Shown here piece after piece: positions 1 through 7,285 of a stretch of DNA of 64,000 nt. Below the pieces are notes generated by a model. The model saw only the letters and a program-made list of their open reading frames with translations. It made no database searches and was not told where the DNA came from. The translations under genes and the position numbers were made by a program. Every line of letters begins with the position of its first letter. Position 1 is the first letter of the stretch. This DNA comes from Actinomadura pelletieri DSM 43383. Its GTDB lineage: Bacteria; Actinomycetota; Actinomycetes; Streptosporangiales; Streptosporangiaceae. The stretch is from contig NZ_RBWU01000004.1 in assembly GCF_003634705.1 (NCBI RefSeq), forward strand, positions 740,236 to 804,235, given 5' to 3'.

Positions 1-788
1 AACAGGTCGCCGCGGACGAACTTCTCCTTCGCCTCCCGCACCATCTGGGCGTACACGCCGGGCACCGGCTGCGCGGGAATCTCCGCGGGTTCCACGACCG
101 GTGTCGGCTCGGTGGCACGCGACAGGCCCGCGGTGCTCCGGTCCCCGACCTCGAAGTCGTAGGACATGCGGTGCGAGGTCTCGCGCTTGCGGTCCACGAC
201 GACCAGTTCGTCGGGCAGGTGCAGGACGAGGTCACGCTGGTCGGACGGCCTTTCCAGCCTCGTCCGCAACGGCTCGAACTGGAGCGACAGGTCGTACCCG
301 AACGCCCCGTACAGGCCGAGGTGCGGGTCGTCGCAGGCGAACAGGCCGACCACGGCGCGCAGGGCGGTGAACACGGTCGGCTGGCGGCTGCGCTCCTCCT
401 CGGGGAAGAACTCCCGCGTGGGCGGGACGAACACCTCGACGACGCCCGGCTCGTCCGCCCGGATCTCCCCGGTGTCGCGCAGGACGGCGGCGACGGCGGG
501 CAGCAGGACGCGCCCCCGCCCGTTGAGGGCCCGTACCGTGACGGTCCGGCCACGGGCGACGACCTCCAGACACGGGTCGACGTACCCCATGTGCCAGCGG
601 CTGTAGCGGCCCGGATACTCCATGCCGGAGCTGAGCACGCCGCCGCGCCGCTCTCCCACGGCCTCGACGAGGGCGTTCAGCATGTCGGACTTGCGCTCGG
701 GATCGACCGGTGTGGCGGTACGGGTCACCCGTACGCCCCCGGCGGTGACGAACTCGCTGGTCAACTGCTGCTGTGAGACGGTGTCCAC
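1..788 (-). CDS. trpE: Anthranilate synthase, fused TrpE(G) type, 5' part only
   Basis: Chorismate-binding enzyme of tryptophan biosynthesis (chorismate + glutamine to anthranilate). Only the first 262 codons lie in the window; the gene runs off the left edge on the minus strand. The translation shows an N-terminal GGVRVTRT segment, LSSGMEYPGRYSRWHMGYVD, the block LGLYGAFGYDLSLQFEP, DQRDLVLHLPDELVVVDRKR, and then VREAKEKFVRGDLF. This order is typical of the large single-chain anthranilate synthases in which TrpE and the glutamine amidotransferase TrpG are fused, but the amidotransferase half is outside the window. The start is GTG at 788-786; an in-frame stop lies at 803-801, so no start further upstream is possible. 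Expression is probably controlled by the attenuator between 832 and 932. Confidence 0.88.
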   Translation of the reverse strand, partial: MDTVSQQQLTSEFVTAGGVRVTRTATPVDPERKSDMLNALVEAVGERRGGVLSSGMEYPGRYSRWHMGYVDPCLEVVARGRTVTVRALNGRGRVLLPAVAAVLRDTGEIRADEPGVVEVFVPPTREFFPEEERSRQPTVFTALRAVVGLFACDDPHLGLYGAFGYDLSLQFEPLRTRLERPSDQRDLVLHLPDELVVVDRKRETSHRMSYDFEVGDRSTAGLSRATEPTPVVEPAEIPAQPVPGVYAQMVREAKEKFVRGDL

Positions 789-831
789 CGCGGTGGCCCC
801 TCATGTCGGGCCCTCACCAGGCGGAAACACG

Positions 832-856
832 AAAAAGACCGCCGGTGAGGGCGGTC
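832..856 (-). terminator. trp attenuator terminator hairpin
   Basis: On the minus strand GACCGCC (856-850), a 6-base loop and GGCGGTC (843-837) form a perfect 7-bp stem followed by TTTTT (836-832). It sits between the Trp-rich leader peptide and the anthranilate synthase start, which is the arrangement expected of a transcription attenuator. Downstream, around 817-829, the sequence CGCCTGGTGAGGG is complementary both to CCAGGCG just before the hairpin and to CCCTCACC inside it, so alternative folds are possible. Confidence 0.85.
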
Positions 857-890
857 GCCTGGATCTGGTCGTGCACGAACCGGCGCCGCC

Positions 891-932
891 TCAGCGACGC
901 CACCACCACTGGGAGGAGGCCACGGTCCGCAT
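891..932 (-). CDS. trpL: trp operon leader peptide (13 aa)
   Basis: A 14-codon frame on the minus strand reads MRTVASSQWWWRR and then TGA. Three consecutive TGG codons lie at 909-901, shortly before the stop. It is followed 34 bases later by a terminator hairpin with a U-tract and then by the anthranilate synthase gene. By the established attenuation mechanism, ribosomes stalling at the Trp codons when charged tRNA-Trp is scarce would favour an antiterminator and allow read-through. The start ATG is at 932-930. The peptide is far too short to find by length; the identification rests on the Trp run and its position. Confidence 0.88.
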   Translation of the reverse strand: MRTVASSQWWWRR

Positions 933-1042
933 GCGGTGAGGCTACCACCTGTGGATCGATCCGCGTACTCGTGCCGTGGCCGAGATCACTCCGTGACGCG
1001 CCCGTGGGTACTCTCGCCCGGCCATGAAGATGACGCCGTGCA

Positions 1043-1064
1043 CACGACCGTTCACACGGTCGTG
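1043..1064. promoter_or_regulatory. 9-bp inverted repeat before the symporter operon
   Basis: CACGACCGT (1043-1051) and ACGGTCGTG (1056-1064) are perfect inverted arms around a 4-base spacer (TCAC). They lie 21 bases before the likely TTG start of the DUF3311 gene. The short spacer and perfect symmetry suggest a dimeric repressor operator. The binding protein is unknown, and no regulator gene is adjacent in the window. Confidence 0.45.
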
Positions 1065-1085
1065 CCCATGACGAGGAGGAACTCG

Positions 1086-1328
1086 TTGGCTCCCGACGAC
1101 CCGAACGACCCCCGCCCGCAACCGCCACCCGTGGACCGCTCCGACCGGAGCGTCTGGAACCTTCTGCTGATCGTCCCGATCGTGGTGCCGCTGCTGACGT
1201 TCCTGTACAACGGCGAGACGCCCCGCCTGGCGGGCTTCCCCGCCTTCTACTGGATCCAGCTGGCCTTCATCCCGCTCGGCGTCACCTGCACGCTCGTCGT
1301 GTACCGGATGACCAGGAAGCGGGGGTGA
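1086..1328 (+). CDS. DUF3311 small membrane subunit of a symporter
   Basis: An 80-residue protein with a Pro/Asp-rich hydrophilic N-terminus and two hydrophobic segments (about residues 23-42 and 50-72), ending in a basic RMTRKRG tail. This is the form of the DUF3311 proteins encoded immediately upstream of sodium:solute symporters in actinobacteria, where they are taken to be a small accessory subunit. The start chosen is TTG 1086, because GAGGAGG lies about six bases upstream. An in-frame ATG at 1068 has no ribosome-binding site and lies just after the inverted repeat. Its stop is four bases from the ATG of the symporter, so the two are co-translated. Confidence 0.75.
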   Translation: MAPDDPNDPRPQPPPVDRSDRSVWNLLLIVPIVVPLLTFLYNGETPRLAGFPAFYWIQLAFIPLGVTCTLVVYRMTRKRG

Positions 1329-1332
1329 TCCG

Positions 1333-2943
1333 ATGGCGAGCGACCATGTCACCGAGATCGCCGTCTTCGCCGCGCTCTTCCTGCTGGTCAGCGGGATGGG
1401 CTTCGTCGCGGCCCGATGGCGCCGCGCCGCGACCATGGACAACCTGGACGAGTGGGGGCTCGGCGGCCGCAGCTTCGGCAGCTGGATCACCTGGTTCCTG
1501 ATCGGCGGGGACCTCTATACCGCGTACACGTTCGTCGCCGTCCCGGCGCTGGTGTTCGGGGCGGGCGCGGCGGGCTTCTTCGCCGTCCCGTACACGATCG
1601 TCGTGTACCCGCTGGTGTTCCTGTTCCTGATCCGGCTCTGGTCGGTGTCGCACGTCCACGGGTTCGTCACCCCGGCCGACTTCGTCCGGGCCAGGTTCGG
1701 GTCGCCGACGCTGGCGCTCGCCGTCGCGGTCACCGGCATCGTCGCCACGATGCCGTACATCGCGCTGCAACTGGTCGGCATCGAGGCGGTGCTGAAGGCG
1801 ATGGGCGTGCACGGCCACTGGCCGATCGTCATCGCGTTCGTGATCCTGGCGGCCTACACCTACCAGTCGGGGCTGCGGGCGCCCGCGCTGATCGCGTTCG
1901 TCAAGGACGTGCTGATCTACCTCGTGATCATCGTGGCGGTGCTGTACATCCCGGCGAAGCTCGGCGGCTGGGGCGACGTCTTCGGCGCGGCGAAGGACAA
2001 GTTCGAGGCGACGCCCAAGCCGGACGACGGGATCGTGCTCGGCTCCGCCGGTCAGCTGAACTACGCGATGCTGGCGCTCGGCTCGGCGATGGCGCTGTTC
2101 CTGTACCCGCACAGCGTGACCGGAGTGCTCGCCGCCCGGAACCGCGACTGCGTCAAGCGGAACATGGCGGCGCTGCCCGCCTACAGCCTCGTCCTCGGTC
2201 TGATCGCGTTGCTCGGCTACATGGCGATCGCCGCGGAGGTCGTGCCGATCACCACCGACGGGAAGACGGACACCAACACCGTCGTCCCGGTGCTGTTCGA
2301 CCAGGTGTTCCCGGACTGGTTCGCCGGGGTCGCGTTCGCCGCCATCGGGATCGGCGCGCTCGTCCCGGCGGCGATCATGTCGATCGCGGCGGCCAACCTG
2401 TTCACCCGCAACATCTACAAGGAGTATCTCCGCCGGGACGCGACCGAGAAGCAGGAGGCCACGGTCAGCAAGCTGGTCTCGCTGGTCGTCAAGGCGGGCG
2501 CGGTGGCGTGCATCCTGGCGCTCGACCCCGAGTTCTCCATCCACCTGCAGCTCATCGGCGGCGTCATCATCCTGCAGACGCTTCCGTCGGTGGGGCTGGG
2601 CCTCATGACGCGCTGGTTCCACCGCGGCGCGCTCATCGCCGGCTGGGCCTGCGGCCTGGCGGCGGGGCTGTGGATGCTGTACCGGATCCCGAATCCCGCG
2701 AAGGGCAAGGACCACTTCGGCGGTTCCGCCTACCCGCTGAGCGACCTCGGCCTGGACACCTCGTCGACGATGTACGTCGGGATGCTGGCGCTCGCCGTCA
2801 ACGTCGTCGTCGCGGTCGCCGGGACGGTGGCGTGCAGGGCGGCCGGGCTCGCGGACGGCGCGGACGCGACCCGCGGGGCCGACTACACCGCCGACGAGGG
2901 CGATCCGAAGATCAAGGAACTGGATCTGGCGGGCAGCACCTGA
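1333..2943 (+). CDS. Sodium:solute symporter (SSS family), MctP-like
   Basis: A 536-residue polytopic inner-membrane protein with about 13 hydrophobic segments, of the SSS/SSF family. Members use a sodium or proton gradient to import small organic solutes. With a DUF3311 partner directly upstream, the closest functional group is the MctP-like monocarboxylate permeases, which carry lactate, pyruvate, propionate or similar acids. Supporting sequence includes WGLGGRSFGSWITWFLIGGD near residue 40 and GALVPAAIMSIAAANLFTRN around residue 335, typical of the conserved SSF core. The hydrophilic acidic tail (after residue 500) is normal. The substrate cannot be read from the sequence. A strong terminator follows at 2963-3005. 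Confidence 0.85.
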   Translation: MASDHVTEIAVFAALFLLVSGMGFVAARWRRAATMDNLDEWGLGGRSFGSWITWFLIGGDLYTAYTFVAVPALVFGAGAAGFFAVPYTIVVYPLVFLFLIRLWSVSHVHGFVTPADFVRARFGSPTLALAVAVTGIVATMPYIALQLVGIEAVLKAMGVHGHWPIVIAFVILAAYTYQSGLRAPALIAFVKDVLIYLVIIVAVLYIPAKLGGWGDVFGAAKDKFEATPKPDDGIVLGSAGQLNYAMLALGSAMALFLYPHSVTGVLAARNRDCVKRNMAALPAYSLVLGLIALLGYMAIAAEVVPITTDGKTDTNTVVPVLFDQVFPDWFAGVAFAAIGIGALVPAAIMSIAAANLFTRNIYKEYLRRDATEKQEATVSKLVSLVVKAGAVACILALDPEFSIHLQLIGGVIILQTLPSVGLGLMTRWFHRGALIAGWACGLAAGLWMLYRIPNPAKGKDHFGGSAYPLSDLGLDTSSTMYVGMLALAVNVVVAVAGTVACRAAGLADGADATRGADYTADEGDPKIKELDLAGST

Positions 2944-2962
2944 CCGCGTCTCGCCCCGGCGC

Positions 2963-3005
2963 CGCCGGGACGCCCGGATTCCGTTTCCGGGCGTCCCGGC
3001 GTTTT
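2963..3005 (+). terminator. Rho-independent terminator after the symporter
   Basis: A perfect 15-bp stem (2963-2977 with 2987-3001), a 9-base loop and TTTT at 3002-3005. It begins 20 bases after the symporter stop codon. Confidence 0.9.
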
Positions 3006-3138
3006 GTCACGATCCAATCAATGGGCGACGACCCGGCTCGCGGCACGCCGCGCTTTGATCATTCCGGAGATCGTCCCCGTCAAGATCCTCAGCATGACCG
3101 GAGGCGGCCACCGGGATTGCCCTGCGGGTTCATGATTG

Positions 3139-3150
3139 GCCTGATCAGGC
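3139..3150. promoter_or_regulatory. 12-bp palindrome upstream of the hexosaminidase
   Basis: GCCTGATCAGGC is a perfect palindrome 40 bases before the hexosaminidase ATG, in a locally AT-richer stretch (3130-3190). A position this close to the start fits a repressor operator. It does not match the GlcNAc repressor DasR site as I know it, so the regulator is unknown. Confidence 0.3.
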
Positions 3151-3189
3151 GTCGGGATCTTGGCAAATTATTAGGATAGTTTCCTATTT

Positions 3190-5985
3190 ATGCCGAATAG
3201 ACAAGCGGCCGCGTTGACGGCCGCCGCGCTCACCGCCGCACTCCTGACGGCGGTCCCCGCGGGCGCGGCGTCTGCGGCCTGTAACCCAGACGCACGCGAT
3301 CTCATGGTCACCCACCAGCCGGTCGACCACACCGTCGCCGACGCGAAGTACCACCTCGCGCGGCTGACCATCGACAACAACGACAGAAGGTGCACCCTCG
3401 GCGAGGGTGGATGGGCGTTCTACTTCAACGCCGTACGGCAGCCCACCGCCGTCCTCGCCGGAGAGGTCGGCGACATCGGCCGCAAGCACCTCGCCGACCA
3501 GAACGTCGCCGTGACCCGCGCGGACGCCGCGCAGAGCGGCGACTTCTACACCCTGAAACCGCAGAGCGGGTTCAAACCCATCGGTCCGGGCGAACGCCGT
3601 TCGATCGACATCTACTTCGAGGTGTGGGCGGTCCACAAGTCCGACGCGCCGGCCGGATGGACCATCGCCTACAACGGCGGGACACCGAAGTGGGTGCCCT
3701 CCAAGGCCCTGCTCGACCCGGCCGACCCCAAGCAGACCAAGGCCTTCTCCGGCGACAACCGTCCCGTGCAGACGGCGGCCACCCGGTACGCCGAGAACAC
3801 CACGCCGAAGCTCGACCTCACGCTCCAGCAGAGCCTCGTCCCGCAGCCGCTGTCGGCGACCGCGACCGGGGGCTCGGTCTCGATCGGCGGCGGGTCCCCC
3901 GTGTCGGCGCCGGCCGAACTCCGGGGTGAGGCGGACTACCTGCGCTCCGCGCTGCGCGACGTCGCACGCGGCAGGGCGGCCTCGATCACGCTGCGGGTCA
4001 ACTCGCGGCTGGACGTCGACAACGACGGAAAGGCCGACGCCGAGGGCTACACGCTCACCACGGCCGAGGACGGCGTCGAGATCGTCGGCACCGACCGGGC
4101 CGGGGTCCTGCACGGCATCCAGACGCTGCGGCAGCTCATCCCGACCGACGGCTACCGGGCCGCGGCGAAGGGCCACAGGTCCTCGACCATCGCCGTCCCG
4201 CGCGCCAAGATCGCCGACGCGCCGCTGTTCGGGTACCGGGGTCTGCAACTCGACGTGGGCCGTCACTTCGAGTCCAAGCAGACCGTCCTGAAGTTCCTCG
4301 ACCTGATGAGCTTCACCAAGCTCAACAAGCTGCACCTTGGCCTGACCAACGACGAGGGCTGGCGCCTGGAGATCCCGGGCCTGCCCGAGCTGACGGAGTT
4401 CGGCTCCAAGCGGGCGCTCGACCTGAAGGAGACCGGCGCGCTGCACCAGGGCATGGGGTCGGTCAACGACCTCGGCGGCGGCGACGGCGTGTCCGGCAAG
4501 GCGCGCAACGAGACCGACGCCAACCTGGGTCGCGCCCCCGCCTACCAGGGCTTCGAGCAGAACACCCTGAACTTCGTCGGCAAGGGCAGCGGCTTCTACT
4601 CGGTGAAGGACTTCGAGGAGATCCTGCGGTACGCGGCCGAACGGCACGTCGAGGTCATCCCCGAGCTCAACTTCCCCGCGCACGCCCGTGCCGCCGTCCA
4701 GTCGATGGAGCGCCGCTACCAGAAGACCAAGGACGCCACGTACCGGCTGCTCGACCCCGAGGACAAGAGCCAGCACACCAGCGTCCAGTACTACACCGAC
4801 AACCTCGTCAACCCGTGCCTCGGCAGCACCTACGTGTTCCTGAACAAGGTCACGTCCGAGGTCGCGAAGATGTACGAGCGGGCCAAGGTCCCGTTCAACC
4901 GGCTGAACCTCGGCGGGGACGAACCGCCCGGTCCGCCGGAGGGCTGGTGGTCCGGATCGCCCGCGTGCAAGAACAACTCGGACACCGCGGGCAAGTCCGG
5001 TGAGCAACTCAAGCAGCTGTTCTTCACGGCCTGGAACACCATCGCGCTCAAGTACGCGGGCAGCACGGCCGGGTGGGAGGACATCACCGACCCGACCCAC
5101 GACTTCCGCCTCAAGAACTTCGCGCCTCTGCCGTGGCAGAACGTGTGGGGCTGGGGACGTGAGGACTGGGCGTACCGGTACGCCAACCAGGGCACGCCCG
5201 TGATCCTCGCCCACGCGACGAACCTGTACATGGACCTCGCGTTCAACAAGGACCCGGACGAGCCCGGCTACTACTGGGCCGCCTACGTCAACGAGAAGAG
5301 CACGTTCACCTACCAGCCGTTCAACGTGTACGCGAACGCGACCGAGGACCGCTGGGGCAACAAGATCGAACCGAACCCGTCCTGGACGAAGCTGACCCCC
5401 GAGGGCCGCAAGAACATCCTCGGCCTGGAGGCGCAGCTGTGGGGCGAGAACGGCAAGTCCGCCGAGATCCGCGAGTACCAGGCGTTCCCCAAGCTCCTCG
5501 GCGCGGCCGAGCGGGCCTGGAACCGCAACACCCCGGCTCCGGACAAGATGGAGGAGGCGTGGAAGGTCTTCTCCAACACGCTCGGGCAGAAGACCTACCC
5601 GCTGCTGTCGTTCTACGAGCCGGTGGGGCTGAGCGGCGCGGGCGTGAACTACCGCGTCCCGCCGCCCGGAGCGAAGATCACCGACGGGACGCTGTCGGCG
5701 AACGTCCGTAACCCGGGTCTGACCATCGAGTACTCCACGGAGGGCTGGCGCTGGCGGCAGTACGACGGGCCGGTGAAGGTCGGCGCGTACGCGTTGACCC
5801 GCACCCGCGCCGCGGACGGTCGCACCAGCCGCATCTCGCACGTCGGAATCCCCGCGTGGCAGAACGGCACGTCCTACAAGTCCGGCGCTCTGGTGCTGCA
5901 CCAGGGCGAGCTGTACCGCGCGTCGCGCGGCGGCAGCGGCCATGAGCCCGGCCGCTCCGGCGGTCACTGGACGCTGCTCCAGTAG
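3190..5985 (+). CDS. Secreted GH20 beta-N-acetylhexosaminidase with chitin-binding domain
   Basis: A 931-residue exported glycosidase that removes terminal N-acetylhexosamine from chito-oligosaccharides. Residues 1-30 form a signal peptide (a run of Ala/Leu ending AGAASA). A chitobiase-type N-terminal domain follows (about 32-175), then the small GH20b domain (about 205-340) and the catalytic barrel (about 345-790). The barrel carries the D-E pair in LGGDEPPG (Asp577-Glu578), the acid/base pair of the family. The last ~50 residues (WQNGTSYKSGALVLHQGELY) match the aromatic pattern of a CBM5/12 chitin-binding module. Length and domain order resemble the large Serratia-type chitobiases. It stands alone between two terminators, so it is a single-gene unit, perhaps controlled through the palindrome at 3139. 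Confidence 0.92.
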   Translation: MPNRQAAALTAAALTAALLTAVPAGAASAACNPDARDLMVTHQPVDHTVADAKYHLARLTIDNNDRRCTLGEGGWAFYFNAVRQPTAVLAGEVGDIGRKHLADQNVAVTRADAAQSGDFYTLKPQSGFKPIGPGERRSIDIYFEVWAVHKSDAPAGWTIAYNGGTPKWVPSKALLDPADPKQTKAFSGDNRPVQTAATRYAENTTPKLDLTLQQSLVPQPLSATATGGSVSIGGGSPVSAPAELRGEADYLRSALRDVARGRAASITLRVNSRLDVDNDGKADAEGYTLTTAEDGVEIVGTDRAGVLHGIQTLRQLIPTDGYRAAAKGHRSSTIAVPRAKIADAPLFGYRGLQLDVGRHFESKQTVLKFLDLMSFTKLNKLHLGLTNDEGWRLEIPGLPELTEFGSKRALDLKETGALHQGMGSVNDLGGGDGVSGKARNETDANLGRAPAYQGFEQNTLNFVGKGSGFYSVKDFEEILRYAAERHVEVIPELNFPAHARAAVQSMERRYQKTKDATYRLLDPEDKSQHTSVQYYTDNLVNPCLGSTYVFLNKVTSEVAKMYERAKVPFNRLNLGGDEPPGPPEGWWSGSPACKNNSDTAGKSGEQLKQLFFTAWNTIALKYAGSTAGWEDITDPTHDFRLKNFAPLPWQNVWGWGREDWAYRYANQGTPVILAHATNLYMDLAFNKDPDEPGYYWAAYVNEKSTFTYQPFNVYANATEDRWGNKIEPNPSWTKLTPEGRKNILGLEAQLWGENGKSAEIREYQAFPKLLGAAERAWNRNTPAPDKMEEAWKVFSNTLGQKTYPLLSFYEPVGLSGAGVNYRVPPPGAKITDGTLSANVRNPGLTIEYSTEGWRWRQYDGPVKVGAYALTRTRAADGRTSRISHVGIPAWQNGTSYKSGALVLHQGELYRASRGGSGHEPGRSGGHWTLLQ

Positions 5986-6027
5986 ACCGGCGCGCCGGTA
6001 GACCGCGCTCCATCGGGCAGCGCGCGA

Positions 6028-6067
6028 GTCGGCCCGGTCGTCCGCTCCCCCGGACGGCCGGGCCGAC
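6028..6067. terminator. Strong hairpin between convergent genes
   Basis: Arms 6028-6044 and 6051-6067 pair over 17 bp with one G-T pair and a 6-base loop. It lies between the hexosaminidase (plus) and the cupin gene (minus) and can serve both. There is no T-run. Confidence 0.65.
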
Positions 6068-6086
6068 GTCTGTGCGCCCCCGCGTG

Positions 6087-6137
6087 GCGCCGGGCACGGC
6101 GTGACGCCCGGCACGGCGTGGTGCCGGGCACGGCGGG
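6087..6137. repeat. Three imperfect 17-bp tandem repeats
   Basis: Three consecutive variants of CGCCGGGCACGGCGTG fill the short gap between the hairpin at 6028 and the end of the cupin gene. They differ by one or two bases. No function is apparent. Confidence 0.55.
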
Positions 6138-6147
6138 CCGGCGCGGC

Positions 6148-6531
6148 TCAGGCGCGCCCGTACTCGTCTTCGAGCCGCTCGATGTCGTCCTCGTCGAAAC
6201 GGCCGAAGGCGATCTCCATGACGCGCACCGCGGGGCCGGCGGAGGCGAGCCGGTGCGTGTCACCGGCCCGGACGAAGACGCGCTCCCCCACCTCCGGCAG
6301 GATGCGGCGCCCGGCCACCTCGAACACGGCGCCGGGATCGAGCGCCACCCACAGCTCGTCGCGGTCGCGGTGCCGTTGCAGGCTGAGCCGCTGCCCCGGC
6401 GCCACGTGAATGATCTTCACGGTGGACGCCTCGTTGAGCGTGAAGCGCTCGAAGCTCCCCCAGGGCCGCGTCTCGGTCTCCACGGCGGGTTCGGGGCGTA
6501 CGTGGGTGGGCGCGTCGCTCTGCACAGTCAC
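6148..6531 (-). CDS. Single-domain cupin, mannose-6-phosphate isomerase type II-like
   Basis: A 127-residue cupin. The sequence RPWGSFERF, VKIIHVAPGQRLSLQRHRDR and VFVRAGDTHRLASAG are the hallmark blocks of the C-terminal isomerase half of bifunctional GDP-mannose pyrophosphorylase/phosphomannose isomerases. The metal-binding histidines lie in SLQRHRDR and GDTHRL. Here the domain stands alone. It could isomerise a sugar phosphate, or be a sugar-binding cupin of another function. The gene begins 12 bases after the TetR stop on the same strand, so the two are probably one transcript, and the nucleotide-sugar dehydrogenase upstream supports a sugar-related role. Confidence 0.75.
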   Translation of the reverse strand: MTVQSDAPTHVRPEPAVETETRPWGSFERFTLNEASTVKIIHVAPGQRLSLQRHRDRDELWVALDPGAVFEVAGRRILPEVGERVFVRAGDTHRLASAGPAVRVMEIAFGRFDEDDIERLEDEYGRA

Positions 6532-6543
6532 CTCGGGTCGTGG

Positions 6544-7263
6544 TCAGTCGGACGGCTGTCCGGACGACGGGTCGGACGGCGGATCGGTCGGCGATTCGGA
6601 CGGCGGGTCGGACGGCGGGTCGGCCGGCCGGTCGGCCGGCCGGGAGCCGCGGGCGCCGGAGGCGGCCGCGGGCAGCCCGCCGAGGACGAGGTCGACGAGA
6701 CCGTCCACGACGGACTCCCGCGGCACCTCGTCGTGGTCGAGCCACCAGTCGCCGGCCGTCTGCACCATGCCGACGATCGCGTGGCCCCACACGGAGGCGC
6801 GGGTCCGGTCCGTGATCGCGCCCTCGGCGATCATCACCTCGGCCAGTTCCCGGCCCGCGTCGCGGATCATGGTGCTCATCGCGCTGTGCGTGGCCGTGTC
6901 CTCCGCGCTGGCCCGGTGCATCAGGAAGCGGTAGAGGTTGAGGTTCTTGGAGATCGTCGCCAGATAGGTGTCGATGGTGGAGCGGGTCCGCGCCCGGATC
7001 GGCTCGTCGCGGGAGAACTCCTCCCGGATCCCGTCGATCAGCTTGCGGGTGTGCCGCTCGGCCAGCGCCTGGTACAGGCCGCTCTTGTCGCCGAAATGGC
7101 GGTAGAGGATCGGCTTGCTGATCCCCGCCTCGGCGGCGATCGCGGCCATGGACGCCTCCGGGCCCTCCCGCTGGATGACCCGGTCGGCGGCCTCGAGCAG
7201 GGCGCGGCGGCGTCCGGGATCGCGCCGCGACCCCGGGCTCCGCCCGCCCCCCGCTCTCGTCAT
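6544..7263 (-). CDS. TetR-family transcriptional regulator with Pro/Ser/Asp-repeat tail
   Basis: A 239-residue repressor-type protein. The N-terminal TetR helix-turn-helix is clear: ALLEAADRVIQREG, then MAAIAAEAGISKPILYRHFG, then DKSGLYQALAERH, about residues 18-70. An all-helical ligand-binding domain follows to about residue 205. The last ~30 residues are a low-complexity PADPPSDPPSESP-type tail encoded by short 12-base repeats (6545-6650). The start chosen is ATG 7263; a GTG at 7302 is in frame but would overlap the preceding dehydrogenase gene by 17 bases. The ligand is unknown. Its place between dehydrogenase and cupin suggests it controls that operon. Confidence 0.85.
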   Translation of the reverse strand: MTRAGGGRSPGSRRDPGRRRALLEAADRVIQREGPEASMAAIAAEAGISKPILYRHFGDKSGLYQALAERHTRKLIDGIREEFSRDEPIRARTRSTIDTYLATISKNLNLYRFLMHRASAEDTATHSAMSTMIRDAGRELAEVMIAEGAITDRTRASVWGHAIVGMVQTAGDWWLDHDEVPRESVVDGLVDLVLGGLPAAASGARGSRPADRPADPPSDPPSESPTDPPSDPSSGQPSD

Positions 7264-7285
7264 GGACAGCACGGTATCGGCGGTG

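Noticed and set aside
232..804. Long Arg/Gly-rich frame on the minus strand
   Set aside because: It is a shadow of the anthranilate synthase, which is read one frame away with all family motifs.
3184..6114. 976-codon open frame antisense to the hexosaminidase
   Set aside because: Composition is Val/Arg/Leu-rich with no motif, as expected from the complement of a high-GC gene; the plus strand carries a complete GH20 protein.
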